A DNA stretch of 43,783 bases from Myxococcales bacterium (GTDB lineage Bacteria > Myxococcota_A > Bradymonadia > Bradymonadales > Bradymonadaceae), in contig SKQC01000186.1 in NCBI GenBank assembly GCA_007119175.1, forward strand, positions 1 to 43,783. The letters are read 5' to 3'. The notes below the pieces were generated by a model. The model saw only the letters and a list, made by a program, of their open reading frames with translations, made no database searches and was not told the DNA's origin. Both the position numbers and the translations under genes were made by a program. Of the stretch, positions 18,178 to 26,932 are shown piece by piece (within the stretch, counting starts at the first letter, position 1; every line of letters starts with the position of its first letter).

Positions 18178-19290
18178 ATGTCTGCATCAAAGTCGAGACC
18201 GCACCTTGTTCTGGCCGGTGGAAAAACGGGAGGTCATCTCTTTCCCGGCGTCGCTGTAGCCGATGAATTTACGCGGCTTCGCCCCGATGCCAGAGTCACT
18301 TTCGTGGGTACCGAGGAGGGAATTGAGGCGCGGGTAATTCCCGATTCCCCCTATGAATTGGAGCTGGTCGACGTCAGCCCCTTAAAGGGCGGAAGTCTGA
18401 TAAATCGCGCCAGCAGTCTTGCGAGTCTACCCGGCAGCGGCCTGAAGGCCCGGCGGCTACTGCGTCGACTGGAGCCGGATATCGTGGTCAGCCTGGGCGG
18501 ATACGCCGCCGGACCGGTCACATTGGTGGCTGCGCTGGCAAAGATTCCCACGGCTTTAATGGAACAAAACTCCTATCCCGGTCTGACCAATCGCCTGCTC
18601 AGTCGCTTCGTCGATCACGCCTTTTTGACCTTTGATGAGACCGCCGACCATCTGGGCGACGTCCCCACCTCGACGCCGGGGAATCCGGTGCGACGCTCCC
18701 TGTTGGAAATGGCCGATTCCTTTCAATACGAAGCTCCTGAGGCCGGTGCTCCGTTTCATATTTTGATCATCGGTGGAAGCGGAGGAGCCGGCAGCTTCAA
18801 TCGTCATATTCCATCCTGGCTGTCGTCGATGGGCGAGCTCGCCGCGCGGCTGCATGTGCGCCACCAGGCGGGCAACGGCCGCGCCGACGAGGTGCTCCCG
18901 GGATATGCTGACTTTTCCGGTCAGGCCGACGTCATCGAATTTATCGACGACATGGCCGCGGCGTATCGCTGGTGCGATCTATTGATCTGTCGGGCCGGGG
19001 CGTCGACGATTGCCGAGGTCCTCAACCTCGGCATTCCCGCCATCTACGTTCCCTTCCCGCACGCCGCCGACGACCACCAGCGAACGAATGCTCGCTCCGT
19101 TGTCGAGGCTGGCGCCGGTGTCATGATCGACGATTCCGAATTGGATTCCGACCGCTCCCGAAACCTCCTTACCGGCTTTATGAACAACCCGGTGGCGCTG
19201 GAGAATCTGGCTTCCCGCGCCAGAGAATTGGGCAGACCCGAGGCGGGCATCGAGATTGCCGAATCGCTTCTGGAACTCTGCGGCGCCTGA
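18178..19290 (+). CDS. murG: UDP-GlcNAc:lipid I transferase MurG
   Basis: A 370-residue GT28 glycosyltransferase of the inner membrane face that converts lipid I to lipid II. It shows the first Gly-rich loop LAGGKTGGHLFPGVAVADEF, VSLGGYAAGPVTLVAALAKI, LMEQNSYPGLTNRLLSRF, GNPVRRSL, the second Gly-rich loop IIGGSGGAGSFN, and the UDP-GlcNAc site CRAGASTIAEVLNLGIPAIY followed by VPFPHAADDHQRTNA. Start ATG 18178 has GAGAGG nine bases upstream. The usual next gene, murC, is absent; instead about 430 non-coding bases follow. Confidence 0.97.
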   Translation: MSASKSRPHLVLAGGKTGGHLFPGVAVADEFTRLRPDARVTFVGTEEGIEARVIPDSPYELELVDVSPLKGGSLINRASSLASLPGSGLKARRLLRRLEPDIVVSLGGYAAGPVTLVAALAKIPTALMEQNSYPGLTNRLLSRFVDHAFLTFDETADHLGDVPTSTPGNPVRRSLLEMADSFQYEAPEAGAPFHILIIGGSGGAGSFNRHIPSWLSSMGELAARLHVRHQAGNGRADEVLPGYADFSGQADVIEFIDDMAAAYRWCDLLICRAGASTIAEVLNLGIPAIYVPFPHAADDHQRTNARSVVEAGAGVMIDDSELDSDRSRNLLTGFMNNPVALENLASRARELGRPEAGIEIAESLLELCGA

Positions 19291-19326
19291 ATTCAATAGG
19301 CCCGCGCTATTTTCGCAAAATTCGCA

Positions 19327-19436
19327 GTAGCAGGTCAGTCCCCGGGGCCTGCGGCCAGCCTGGCCGCAACCCAAACACTTATACAATTCTTTGTAAGCGT
19401 TCAGCCCCCCGGGGTCCGCGGCCAGCCTGGCCGCAT
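19327..19436 (+). repeat. Two diverged copies of a GC-rich palindromic unit
   Basis: The stretch from 19327 is repeated from 19393, 66-67 bases further on. Both share CCCCGGGG and a perfect 17-base palindrome, GCGGCCAGCCTGGCCGC (19351-19367 and 19418-19434). The second copy is the left part of the miniature element at 19393-19505. The first lies outside it and begins with GTAGCAGGTCAG, a decayed form of the element end, so it is probably an older broken copy. Confidence 0.7.
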
Positions 19437-19513
19437 CTCGGGCCGTCAGCCCGCCCCTTTCAGGGCGCTTTGGCGCATGACTTCGTCACCCCACTGAACG
19501 CTTACAATTCTTT
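19385..19513. repeat. Target-site duplication AATTCTTT flanking the miniature element
   Basis: Identical octamers at 19385-19392 and 19506-19513 touch the outer ends of the inverted repeats with no gap. The lack of any mismatch suggests a fairly recent insertion. Confidence 0.78.
19393..19505. mobile_element. 113-bp IS66-like miniature element (MITE) with 8-bp target duplication
   Basis: Perfect 12-base terminal inverted repeats, GTAAGCGTTCAG at 19393-19404 and CTGAACGCTTAC at 19494-19505, bound a non-coding GC-rich core. The element is flanked directly on both sides by the same eight bases, AATTCTTT (19385-19392 and 19506-19513), the signature of a transposition event. Ends beginning GTAA with an 8-bp duplication are features of the IS66 family, so the element was probably mobilised by an IS66-type transposase encoded elsewhere. 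No transposase frame is present. It sits in the murG-murB gap, where murC is normally found. Confidence 0.82.
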
Positions 19514-19669
19514 ATCCTTTACTTTAGCGATCTACAGATAACGCATAGTTCAAGTTTTTCTTGACCATCAATATTGCACTTTAGGGGTGCGGTGATCTCC
19601 TATCAATTGGTTTAATGGAGGCGCGTAAGTTGTTGACAATAAACAGAGTATAGTGTGAAAAGATGGTCC

Positions 19670-19697
19670 TTGCAGGGCCACCGTCATGATGTATTCT
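19670..19697 (+). promoter_or_regulatory. murB: Candidate promoter before murB
   Basis: TTGCAG (19670-19675), a 16-base spacer and TATTCT (19692-19697) lie just before murB. A nearby TTGACA (19633-19638) and TATAGT (19649-19654) are only ten bases apart, too close to act as one promoter. The region is AT-rich relative to its surroundings, and a restart of transcription after the inserted element is plausible. Confidence 0.3.
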
Positions 19698-19719
19698 GAA
19701 GTTGTGATCCGGAGATATG

Positions 19720-20757
19720 ATGCCAGTTTCATGGAGCGAAAGACGAGTCGATTGGACGTCATCGTCGAATCTAGATGAACGTCTCAACCGCTGGAGCGAA
19801 TGCGCCTCTGAACAGAGTCAATTGCTTCGAGACGAGTCACTGACTCGCCGTTCATCACTTCGAATCGGCGGGTCGGCGAAATACTGGATTGAAGTTGGTG
19901 CGATCGACGATCTTAGCTCGCTTCTGGCCTGTCTTTCGGACTCCGATTTTGTCTGTGTCGGACTGGGAAGTAATTCGTTATTTCCCGACGATGGAATCGA
20001 CGTTCCCGTGATTCGACTGGTCGGCGAACTCGCCGAGTGGAATGTGAGATCCGACTGTGACGGTGATGCGGCGAAAGTCGAGGTGATGGCTGGTGTGATC
20101 AACGCCCATTTAGTTCGCGGGCTACTGGCCGATGGATGGGTTGGCGCGGAGTTTTTGACGCTGATCCCGGGAACTTTCGGTGGTGCTGTGGCGCTCAATG
20201 CGGGCACCAGAGAAAAAGAATTAAAGGCAGTCCTCGAAAGCGTCTGGATTGCCGCACGCGACGACGAGCAATGCTGCTGGCATCTGGAACATCGCAGCGT
20301 TCGCGATCTGGAGATGAGTTATCGCCACACCAGAATAGGCGACACGACAGTGGTCGTCGCCGGACGCCTGGCCGTCGAACAGGGCGACGTAGAGGCCGCC
20401 CAAAAGCGGGTGATGGCCGACAAGGAGCGACGCAACCGCACTCAGCCCTATAGATTGGCCAGTGTGGGCAGCACATTTGCCAATCCGGACGGCGACTATG
20501 CCGGTCGCCTCATAGAAGAGGCGGGCCTCAAGGGTGAGGCCATCGGCGGTGCAAAGATTAGTTCGTTGCACGCGAATTTTTTCATCAACGACGACGATGC
20601 CAGTGCCGAGGACTTTTTGAAGTTGATGGCTCTGGCGCGACACCGAGTGCGACATAAATTCGATATAGAGTTGAGACCAGAAGTTAAATTCGTCGGTTTT
20701 GACGGCCGAGCAAGGATGCTCGAGCTGGAACGAGAGCTGGAAGACAGGGATGTTTGA
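19720..20757 (+). CDS. murB: UDP-N-acetylenolpyruvoylglucosamine reductase MurB
   Basis: A 345-residue FAD- and NADPH-dependent enzyme that makes UDP-MurNAc. The FAD domain has SSLRIGGSAKYWIEVG, VGLGSNSLFPDDGIDVPVIR and LIPGTFGGAVALNAG. The substrate domain has YRHTRIGDTTVVVAG, then VGSTFANPDGDYAGRLIEEA with the catalytic Ser, GLKGEAIGGAKISSLHANFF and RHKFDIELRPEVKFVG with the final Glu. This arrangement fits type II MurB, which lacks the extra loop of the E. coli enzyme. The ATG at 19720 has GGAG five bases upstream; an ATG three bases earlier is in frame. The last eight bases overlap the ddl start. Confidence 0.95.
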   Translation: MPVSWSERRVDWTSSSNLDERLNRWSECASEQSQLLRDESLTRRSSLRIGGSAKYWIEVGAIDDLSSLLACLSDSDFVCVGLGSNSLFPDDGIDVPVIRLVGELAEWNVRSDCDGDAAKVEVMAGVINAHLVRGLLADGWVGAEFLTLIPGTFGGAVALNAGTREKELKAVLESVWIAARDDEQCCWHLEHRSVRDLEMSYRHTRIGDTTVVVAGRLAVEQGDVEAAQKRVMADKERRNRTQPYRLASVGSTFANPDGDYAGRLIEEAGLKGEAIGGAKISSLHANFFINDDDASAEDFLKLMALARHRVRHKFDIELRPEVKFVGFDGRARMLELERELEDRDV

Positions 20758-21721
20758 AGAAGTCGAAATGACGCGCTTTCGGGGACAGTCGGTGGGTATT
20801 GCCACCGGTGGGTCGTCCCATGAGCGCGAGATCAGTCTCCAGACAGGGCGGGCCTTCGAGCAGGCGTTGGCCTCGCTCGACTACGATGTGACCGTCTATG
20901 ATGTGGCGAGCGACCTCGGTCAGATCGTCGGCGATCGACCGGCGGCGATGCTTTTGGGAATCCATGGTGGGCTGGGCGAATCGGGTGCACTTCAGGGGTT
21001 TTTGGAGAGCCTCGCGATTCCCTATACCGGCAGTGGCGTGCTCGCCTCGGCGCTGGCGATGGACAAACGGCGTGCGCGGATCGTCTGTGACGCCGCCGGA
21101 ATTCCCGTGGCCCGCGGTTTCGGGCTTCGTCAGGCGGAGCTTTCGAGGCGACCCGAAATAATCGATCGCGCAGCCGACGAGGTCGGCTTTCCCGTGGTGG
21201 CCAAGCTCAACGACAGCGGCAGTAGCTTCGGAGTTTATATCTGCCGCAACCGGAAGAGCCTGGACGACGCGCTTGGCAGGCTGCAAGACGATGTCGGTCA
21301 GGCCACCTCCTCGGGCGTTCTCATCGAAGAATTTATCGAAGGGCCGGAATATACGGTGGGGTTTTTCGATGATCGCTGTCTGGGCGTGGTGCGGATTCGA
21401 CCGGGCGAGGGGTTTTACGATTTCGAGGCAAAATACGAGAGCAGTGATACCGAATACGATATCGTCACCGATCTGGCGATCACCGAGCCCCTCGAGCAAT
21501 GGTCGCGCGCGGCGTTTGGCGAGCTCGGCTGCCGAGGTGTGGCGCGAGTCGACTTTAAAGGTGAACCCGGCTCAGATGACCCGGTGGTGATGCTGGAGGC
21601 CAATACGATTCCCGGCATGACGGCGACAAGCCTGGTGCCCAAGATGGCCGCCCACAAAGGAGTCGAGTTTGCGGATTTCGTAGAGGCCATGCTGGCGACG
21701 GCCCGGCTCGACGATGGATAG
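20750..21721 (+). CDS. ddl: D-alanine--D-alanine ligase
   Basis: A 323-residue ATP-grasp enzyme that makes the D-Ala-D-Ala dipeptide used by MurF. Motifs are GIATGGSSHEREISLQTG at the N terminus, LLGIHGGLGESGALQGFLE, IPYTGSGVLASALAMDK, VVAKLNDSGSSFGVYI (ATP-binding Lys), VLIEEFIEGPEYTVGFF and MLEANTIPGMTATSLVPKMA, which supplies Mg ligands. The ATG at 20750 sits inside the end of murB, with GGAAG six bases upstream; an ATG at 20768 (MTRFRGQ) is also possible and would suit the family length. Overlap with murB points to coupled translation. Confidence 0.95.
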   Translation: MFEEVEMTRFRGQSVGIATGGSSHEREISLQTGRAFEQALASLDYDVTVYDVASDLGQIVGDRPAAMLLGIHGGLGESGALQGFLESLAIPYTGSGVLASALAMDKRRARIVCDAAGIPVARGFGLRQAELSRRPEIIDRAADEVGFPVVAKLNDSGSSFGVYICRNRKSLDDALGRLQDDVGQATSSGVLIEEFIEGPEYTVGFFDDRCLGVVRIRPGEGFYDFEAKYESSDTEYDIVTDLAITEPLEQWSRAAFGELGCRGVARVDFKGEPGSDDPVVMLEANTIPGMTATSLVPKMAAHKGVEFADFVEAMLATARLDDG

Positions 21722-21802
21722 CAAGGCAATGGATCGCAGTAGCAGTTGATATGCCCAAGATCTCTCGCAAGGACGCGAGAGCAGACGTTTCAGGGATGAG
21801 AA

Positions 21803-22687
21803 GTGTTTCGAAACCGACGACAAAACCGGCGAAAGAAAAGCCCCGAGGAGCGCCGCCTTGCGCGACGCAAAAAGCTCCGCGAATGGGGGCGACGACTGGC
21901 CGTTGGTTTCGGTCTGGTCGCCATTGCCGCCGGCCTTCCTTTTGCGATTTTTCAGGGGTATGCCTACCTGATGGAGAGCGATTATTTCTCGCTCGCCTAT
22001 GTCGATGTGGAGGGGCTGTATTACGTCGAGGAGGATGTGCTTTTAGAGGCTGCCGAGGAGCTTGGCGGAGAGCATATACTCGACGTTCAATCCGAGCATC
22101 TGCAGGTGACGCTTAAGCAGCTTCCCTTTGTGGCCGATGCCCACGTGGAACGGCGCTTTCCTGACCGACTCCACATCGTCATTGAGGAATACGAGCCCAT
22201 GGCCATTGTCGTCGACGAGCGCTTCTGGCTGGTCGATGTCAACGGCGATATCTTCCTGGAGCTCGATACTGCCAGCTCCGATGTCGATCTGTGGCAATTG
22301 CCGCTAATCACCGGGTTGAGCCGCGCCGATCTGGAAACGGAGCGTGGCCAGGAGCGCCTCGAGATGGGGCTTCAGGCCTATTACCACTATCGGTGGGCCG
22401 ATCTTCACGAGGTGCAATCGGTCAGCGAGATCCACGTCGACGAATCGCTCGGCGTGACATTGATCATCGGCGAGACTGGCACCGAGGTGCGGCTGGGCAG
22501 TGGACGATGGGAGGAGCGAATGGAGCGACTACAGGTGGTCCAGTCCTCGCTGATTCAGCGGGGATTAGATGCCGCCTATGTGCTCATCGATCACGAAAAT
22601 GAACTCAATCGCGTGGCGGTCGGGCAAAGAACTGAGCCAGGGACTGGCGAGGTTTTAGAGGGGGCTGAGGAATCAGTACAGCAATAA
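21803..22687 (+). CDS. ftsQ: Cell division protein FtsQ
   Basis: A 294-residue bitopic membrane protein. A strongly basic cytoplasmic tail (RNRRQNRRKKSPEERRLARR) precedes one membrane helix at about residues 32-50. The POTRA domain follows, starting FSLAYVDVEGLYYVEEDVLL, with LKQLPFVADAHVERRFPDRL, the usual FtsQ segment for an interrupted basic strand. The beta domain includes FWLVDVNGDIFLEL. FtsQ recruits FtsL/FtsB and tempers the septal synthase. The start is GTG 21803, with AGGG about seven bases upstream. It lies between ddl and ftsA as expected; the Glu/Gln-rich C-terminal tail is probably disordered. Confidence 0.93.
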   Translation: MFRNRRQNRRKKSPEERRLARRKKLREWGRRLAVGFGLVAIAAGLPFAIFQGYAYLMESDYFSLAYVDVEGLYYVEEDVLLEAAEELGGEHILDVQSEHLQVTLKQLPFVADAHVERRFPDRLHIVIEEYEPMAIVVDERFWLVDVNGDIFLELDTASSDVDLWQLPLITGLSRADLETERGQERLEMGLQAYYHYRWADLHEVQSVSEIHVDESLGVTLIIGETGTEVRLGSGRWEERMERLQVVQSSLIQRGLDAAYVLIDHENELNRVAVGQRTEPGTGEVLEGAEESVQQ

Positions 22688-22834
22688 GTAGGGCGATGAT
22701 GTGGTGGAGTCGATAATCTAAATTGTGATGAGTGGACGCAGCGCCTATCTGGCATCAGACCTGACGACTCAAGTGGTGTAGGGCGTCGATGGAGTTTCCG
22801 AAGAAAGCTGCGAATACCAAGGATGGTAAATACG

Positions 22835-24064
22835 ATGCGACGTAATAACGAAATTATAGCCGGACTCGATATCGGGACAACGAAGATCGCCTGTATCATC
22901 GGCGAAGTCTCCAATGATGGAATCGATATCATTGGTATTGGATCTCATCCATCGCGAGGGCTGCGAAAGGGAGTGGTGATCAATATCGATGCTACAATCA
23001 ACTCCATTCAAAAGGCCGTCGAAGAAGCGGAGCTGATGGCGGGATGTGAGGTCAACACGGTATACGCCGGAATCGCCGGCGGACATATCCAGGGATTTAA
23101 CTCTCACGGCATCGTCGCCGTAAATAAGGAAAAAGAAGTCCGCACCGGCGATCTGGCGCGCGTTGTCGATGCGGCGCGGGCGGTGGCGATCCCGATGGAC
23201 CGGCAGGTTCTGCATGTGATTCCACAGGAATATATCATCGACGAGCAGGACGGTATTAAAGAGCCGCTCGGGATGACCGGTGTGCGGCTGGAGGCGAAGG
23301 TTCACGTGGTCACTGCCGCGGTAACCAGCGTGGAAAATATCGTCAAATGCGCCAAATCCTGCGACCTGGAGGTCGCCGATATCGTGCTGGAGCAATTGGC
23401 CAGCAGCGAGGCGGTATTAGAGGCCGACGAAAAGGAATTGGGGGTCGCCGTCGTCGATATCGGCGGTGGAACTACAGATATCGCCATCTACAACCAGGGA
23501 AGCCTGGTCCACACGGCGGTCTTGTCGCTGGGCGGCAATCATCTGACTAACGATATCGCCGTCGGACTGCGCACGCCGATGGCCGAGGCGGAGCGAATTA
23601 AACAGCGCTTCGGGTGCGCGCTGACTGAGCGGGTCAATCCGGAGGAAACCATCGAGGTTCCCTCGGTGGGCGGTCGTCCGCCGCGGATTTTGAGTCGCGA
23701 GATCCTGAGCGAGATTGTTGAACCCCGGGTGGAGGAGATCTTTGCCTATGTGGCCCGCGAGATTAAGGACTCCGGTTGTGAGGAGTTGATCGCCGGCGGC
23801 GTGGTCGTTACCGGTGGAACGACGATTCTGGACAATATGCCGGAGCTCGCCGAGCAGGTGCTCGGGGTTCCCGTACGTCGGGGGATGCCCCGCGATGTGG
23901 GTGGGCTGGTCGACGTGGTGCGAAACCCGAAGTTCGCCACCGGTGTTGGACTCGTCGAATACGGAGCGTCGACCGACGAACGGGCGATCTTCGAGCACGA
24001 TCGTGAGGGCATGTACGGCCGTCTGATGGGCCGGATGAAGCAGTGGGTGACGGCGATGTTCTGA
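22835..24064 (+). CDS. ftsA: Cell division protein FtsA
   Basis: A 409-residue actin-family ATPase that tethers FtsZ to the membrane. It has the phosphate-1 loop IIAGLDIGTTKIACIIG, the FtsA-specific SHTS-type region SHPSRGLRKGVVINIDAT, VVDIGGGTTDIAIY (phosphate 2), GGNHLTNDIAVGLRT and GGVVVTGGTTILDNMPELAE (adenosine site). The C terminus RLMGRMKQWVTAMF is an amphipathic helix that would insert in the inner membrane. Start ATG 22835 is preferred because AAGG lies at a workable distance; an ATG at 22823 is in frame but too close to that site. A gap of 147 bases follows ftsQ and one of 231 bases precedes ftsZ, so internal promoters are possible. Confidence 0.96.
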   Translation: MRRNNEIIAGLDIGTTKIACIIGEVSNDGIDIIGIGSHPSRGLRKGVVINIDATINSIQKAVEEAELMAGCEVNTVYAGIAGGHIQGFNSHGIVAVNKEKEVRTGDLARVVDAARAVAIPMDRQVLHVIPQEYIIDEQDGIKEPLGMTGVRLEAKVHVVTAAVTSVENIVKCAKSCDLEVADIVLEQLASSEAVLEADEKELGVAVVDIGGGTTDIAIYNQGSLVHTAVLSLGGNHLTNDIAVGLRTPMAEAERIKQRFGCALTERVNPEETIEVPSVGGRPPRILSREILSEIVEPRVEEIFAYVAREIKDSGCEELIAGGVVVTGGTTILDNMPELAEQVLGVPVRRGMPRDVGGLVDVVRNPKFATGVGLVEYGASTDERAIFEHDREGMYGRLMGRMKQWVTAMF

Positions 24065-24295
24065 TTGCCGCCACGGCGCGTAATCGCTTTGCGTGAGGCT
24101 TGATGCGCAACGATGCGAGTGGTACCGTCGAGCGGCTAGAATCGCCAAGTTTATAGTGGAAATGTATCGGACGATGGATCGATTTGACCTTGCTGCTTGC
24201 GAGCGTGGCAGAGATGAATCTATCATCCGGAATCGCCGGGTCGACGGCCCGGTGACCGACGACAGTTGTGACTCCGTAGTACAGGGTGAAACGGT

Positions 24296-25594
24296 ATGCT
24301 CGAGTTCGATGATGCCGAAGTTCCTCAGGCAGCCAATATCAAAGTAATTGGCGTCGGTGGGGGTGGTGGAAACGCCATCAACACGATGATCACCGAGGGA
24401 ATCGCCAGTGTGGAATTTATCGCCGCCAATACGGATCTGCAGGCGTTGGAGACAAATCTTGCGCCGCTCAAGATTCAGATCGGCGGTGCCCTGACCGACG
24501 GGCTGGGGGCGGGAGCCAATCCCGAAATTGGCCGTAATTCCGCGCTCGAAGACCAGACTCGGATTGCCGAGGCCCTGGCCGGTGCGGATATGGTCTTTGT
24601 CACCGCCGGTATGGGTGGTGGCACGGGAACCGGAGCCGCACCTATTATTGCCGGGGTCGCCCGCGAGCAGGGCGCGCTGACCGTCGGCGTGGTCACTAAG
24701 CCCTTTCAGTTTGAGGGACGACGCCGTCGCCGCCAGGCCGACGAGGGGATCGAGAATCTGGCGACCGCCGTCGATACCCTGATCACCATTCCCAACCAGC
24801 GACTGCTGGCCATTGCCGGCGACCAGACAACGATCTTGGACGCCTTTAAAAAGGCCGACGAGGTATTGCTTCACGCCGTGCAGGGTATCTCCGATCTGAT
24901 CACCGTGCGGGGGCTGGTCAACGTCGATTTTGCCGACGTGCGAACCATCATGAGCGACCGGGGCATGGCGCTGATGGGTACAGGAAGTGCCTCCGGGCCG
25001 AGCCGGGCGATGGAGGCGGCGGAGATGGCCATTTCCTCGCCGCTTCTGGAAGATGTCTCTATCGAGGGAGCCACCGGTATTTTGATCAACGTCACCGGCG
25101 GTGTTGATATGACGCTCAACGAGATCAATGAGGCCATGAGCCTCATCGAGGGCGCCTCCCATGAGGACGCCAATATTATCTTCGGCAATGTTATCGAAGA
25201 AGATATGCGCGATGAGCTAATGGTGACCGTCATCGCCACCGGATTTGACCGACCGCTGGCGCGACAGGGGGCGAGCTACAGCGAGATGACTCGCTCGTCG
25301 CGAAAAAAAGAGACCGCGTCGCGGAAGCGAGAAGATACGCCAGCCCGGGAGCCAACGCCGGAAAAAGAGTCCGGGTTTCAGCGCAAGAAATCGGCGCCGG
25401 CGGCTCAGCCAGTAGCACGTTACGAGCAGGGCGAAGCCCCGAAGTCGGAATCCTCGAAGGACCGGCGGGCGTCGTTTATCCGCTCGAAGCCCGATGAGAG
25501 CCAGCCCAGCAGCGGTGGCTTGAGCCCCGACGAAGAGGAAGAGATCGACGTGCCAACCTTTTTGCGAAATCCGAAGCGGCGCAACGATTCGTGA
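24296..25594 (+). CDS. ftsZ: Cell division GTPase FtsZ
   Basis: A 432-residue tubulin homologue forming the Z ring. Visible are [26 protein letters not shown], the tubulin signature GGGTGTG at about residues 107-113, and [15 protein letters not shown] with the catalytic T7-loop residues. A flexible, charged linker from about residue 325 leads to the conserved tail [13 protein letters not shown], which binds FtsA. The linker is rich in Lys, Glu, Pro and Ser. The ATG at 24296 follows AGGGTGAAACGGT. The leader has TATAGT at 24152-24157 without a good -35. A strong terminator after the gene ends the cluster. Confidence 0.97.
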   Translation: MLEFDDAEVPQAANIKVIGVGGGGGNAINTMITEGIASVEFIAANTDLQALETNLAPLKIQIGGALTDGLGAGANPEIGRNSALEDQTRIAEALAGADMVFVTAGMGGGTGTGAAPIIAGVAREQGALTVGVVTKPFQFEGRRRRRQADEGIENLATAVDTLITIPNQRLLAIAGDQTTILDAFKKADEVLLHAVQGISDLITVRGLVNVDFADVRTIMSDRGMALMGTGSASGPSRAMEAAEMAISSPLLEDVSIEGATGILINVTGGVDMTLNEINEAMSLIEGASHEDANIIFGNVIEEDMRDELMVTVIATGFDRPLARQGASYSEMTRSSRKKETASRKREDTPAREPTPEKESGFQRKKSAPAAQPVARYEQGEAPKSESSKDRRASFIRSKPDESQPSSGGLSPDEEEEIDVPTFLRNPKRRNDS

Positions 25595-25616
25595 TGATCG
25601 CGGCTATGCTTTAGTC

Positions 25617-25654
25617 GAAACCCGCTCACCGACGTGAGCGGGTTTCTGTTTTTA
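25617..25654 (+). terminator. Intrinsic terminator after ftsZ, end of dcw cluster
   Basis: A perfect 13-pair stem, GAAACCCGCTCAC with GTGAGCGGGTTTC, closes a CGAC loop and is followed by TGTTTTTA. It marks the end of the division and cell-wall transcription unit. Confidence 0.92.
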
Positions 25655-25693
25655 CTCAACGGCCAATAATCCGGGATAAGGAGCAACGAATCG

Positions 25694-26467
25694 ATGGATC
25701 GCCGAGTACTGAATCAAACCTCCGTGATTCTCGTGGAGCCGCAGGACGATATCAATATCGGCACCGCCGTTCGCGCCGGGCGGAATTTCGGGATTGAGTC
25801 GGTTCGCCTGGTTCGTCCTGCTGAGGCCGATCCGAAAAAGATTCTGATCAGCGCCCCGCGAAGCGAAGAACAGATCGAGCGCATCGAGCGCTTTGAGGAG
25901 CTCGACAAGGCTCTCGGCGATTGTGTGCTGACGCTGGGGATGACGGCTCGGCAAAGATCGGCGAGCTGGCGAGTGCTCGAGCCACGGCAGGCCGCCCGAG
26001 AGGTCGTCGAGGCTTCCCGCCGAGGTCGAATTGGGCTTTTATTTGGTCGTGAGGACAGTGGCCTGCCCAATGAGGTTATCGATCGATGCCACGCAGTGGT
26101 CACGATCCCCACGGACCCCGATTATAGTTCGCTAAACCTCGGTCAGGCGGTCACCGTTTTAGGCTGGGAGATCTTTCGGGCGGCCCAGAATATTGATACC
26201 AGCGGCGTGGCTTTAAAAGACGTCCGTCCCCACAGTGAGTTCGAAGCGGCCCCGATGGCCGGTCTGGAGCGAATGTTCGACCAGGCCGAGGAGGCGCTGG
26301 ATGCGATAGGGTTTTTTAAGGCCGATACCAACGAACATATTATGCGAAGTGTTCGCGGCGTCTTTCTTCGCGCCGATCTCGATAGCCGAGAGCTGGCGAT
26401 CTGGCACGGCATTTTCAAGGAGGTCGTGGCCTATCTGGAGCGGGCCGGTGTACTCAATCGTCGATAA
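25694..26467 (+). CDS. trmJ: SpoU/TrmH-family RNA 2'-O-methyltransferase, TrmJ-like
   Basis: A 257-residue knotted (SPOUT) methyltransferase. Motif 1 is VILVEPQDDINIGTAVRAGR with the catalytic-type Asn and Arg, motif 2 is RIGLLFGREDSGLPNEVID, and motif 3 is VTIPTDPDYSSLNLGQAVTV, which forms the SAM-binding knot. The N-terminal position of the catalytic domain and the C-terminal extension fit TrmJ, which methylates position 32 of tRNA in E. coli; the exact target here is not proven. AAGGAG lies ten bases before the ATG. The gene starts a new unit after the ftsZ terminator, and its last 14 bases overlap the converging lipoprotein gene. Confidence 0.86.
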   Translation: MDRRVLNQTSVILVEPQDDINIGTAVRAGRNFGIESVRLVRPAEADPKKILISAPRSEEQIERIERFEELDKALGDCVLTLGMTARQRSASWRVLEPRQAAREVVEASRRGRIGLLFGREDSGLPNEVIDRCHAVVTIPTDPDYSSLNLGQAVTVLGWEIFRAAQNIDTSGVALKDVRPHSEFEAAPMAGLERMFDQAEEALDAIGFFKADTNEHIMRSVRGVFLRADLDSRELAIWHGIFKEVVAYLERAGVLNRR

Positions 26468-26816
26468 AGCAGTAGCTTTTTCCAACCTCCGAGTCGTCGA
26501 TGCATCGGTGGTCGCGCCGACAGTCGTCGTCGGTCTCGCAACTGCGCATGCAAAACGCCTCGTGGCGCGCATATTCCACACAGACCGCTTCCGATGGACA
26601 ATCGGCGGGGCGGCAATCGGTGACCGTACAAAAACCGTCCACCACGGAGCGGTCGCAACTGGCGCCCGACGGGCAGTCATCGCGGTGTTCACAGGCGTCA
26701 CCGATCTGCGAGGAACATCCCATCGCCAGGGTCAATGCCAGGGCGATCGCCATCAGCCAGGCGCACAGCGGAAGCGGGGAACGGAAGAGTTGAAGCGCTG
26801 TCGGTTGTTGTCGCAC
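26454..26816 (-). CDS. Small Cys-rich lipoprotein
   Basis: A 120-residue protein with a hydrophobic signal (CAWLMAIALALTLAMGCSS), Cys34 being the likely lipidated residue. The mature part has ten further Cys in the pattern C-x-x-x-D-D-C-x(5)-C, as in GDACEHRDDCPSGASC and CMRSCETDDDCRRDHRC. Such repeats are common in secreted and surface proteins of Myxococcota and relatives and probably form disulfide-bonded modules; no function can be given. The start is uncertain: GTG 26816 gives a sensible signal peptide, while a start at 26897 would add 27 residues and overlap the divergent gene. Its 3' end overlaps the TrmJ gene. Confidence 0.68.
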   Translation of the reverse strand: MRQQPTALQLFRSPLPLCAWLMAIALALTLAMGCSSQIGDACEHRDDCPSGASCDRSVVDGFCTVTDCRPADCPSEAVCVEYARHEAFCMRSCETDDDCRRDHRCIDDSEVGKSYCFIDD

Positions 26817-26932
26817 AGAGTCAGCGTCTCCACGGTTGAGGAAAATCGAGTCTGCAGGAGGCTCCAGCGATTGGAGCTCCGGCGCCGGAGGGCGCATTGC
26901 GGGTTGTACCGTCGGTCTCGGGTGATGACAAG

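Noticed and set aside
19633-19654. TTGACA and TATAGT before murB as one promoter
   Set aside because: The spacer is only ten bases, too short for sigma-70 recognition.
23417-25162. A 581-codon open frame on the minus strand opposite ftsA and ftsZ
   Set aside because: It lies fully antisense to two certain genes, has no recognisable domain, and long antisense frames are expected with this GC-rich codon use.
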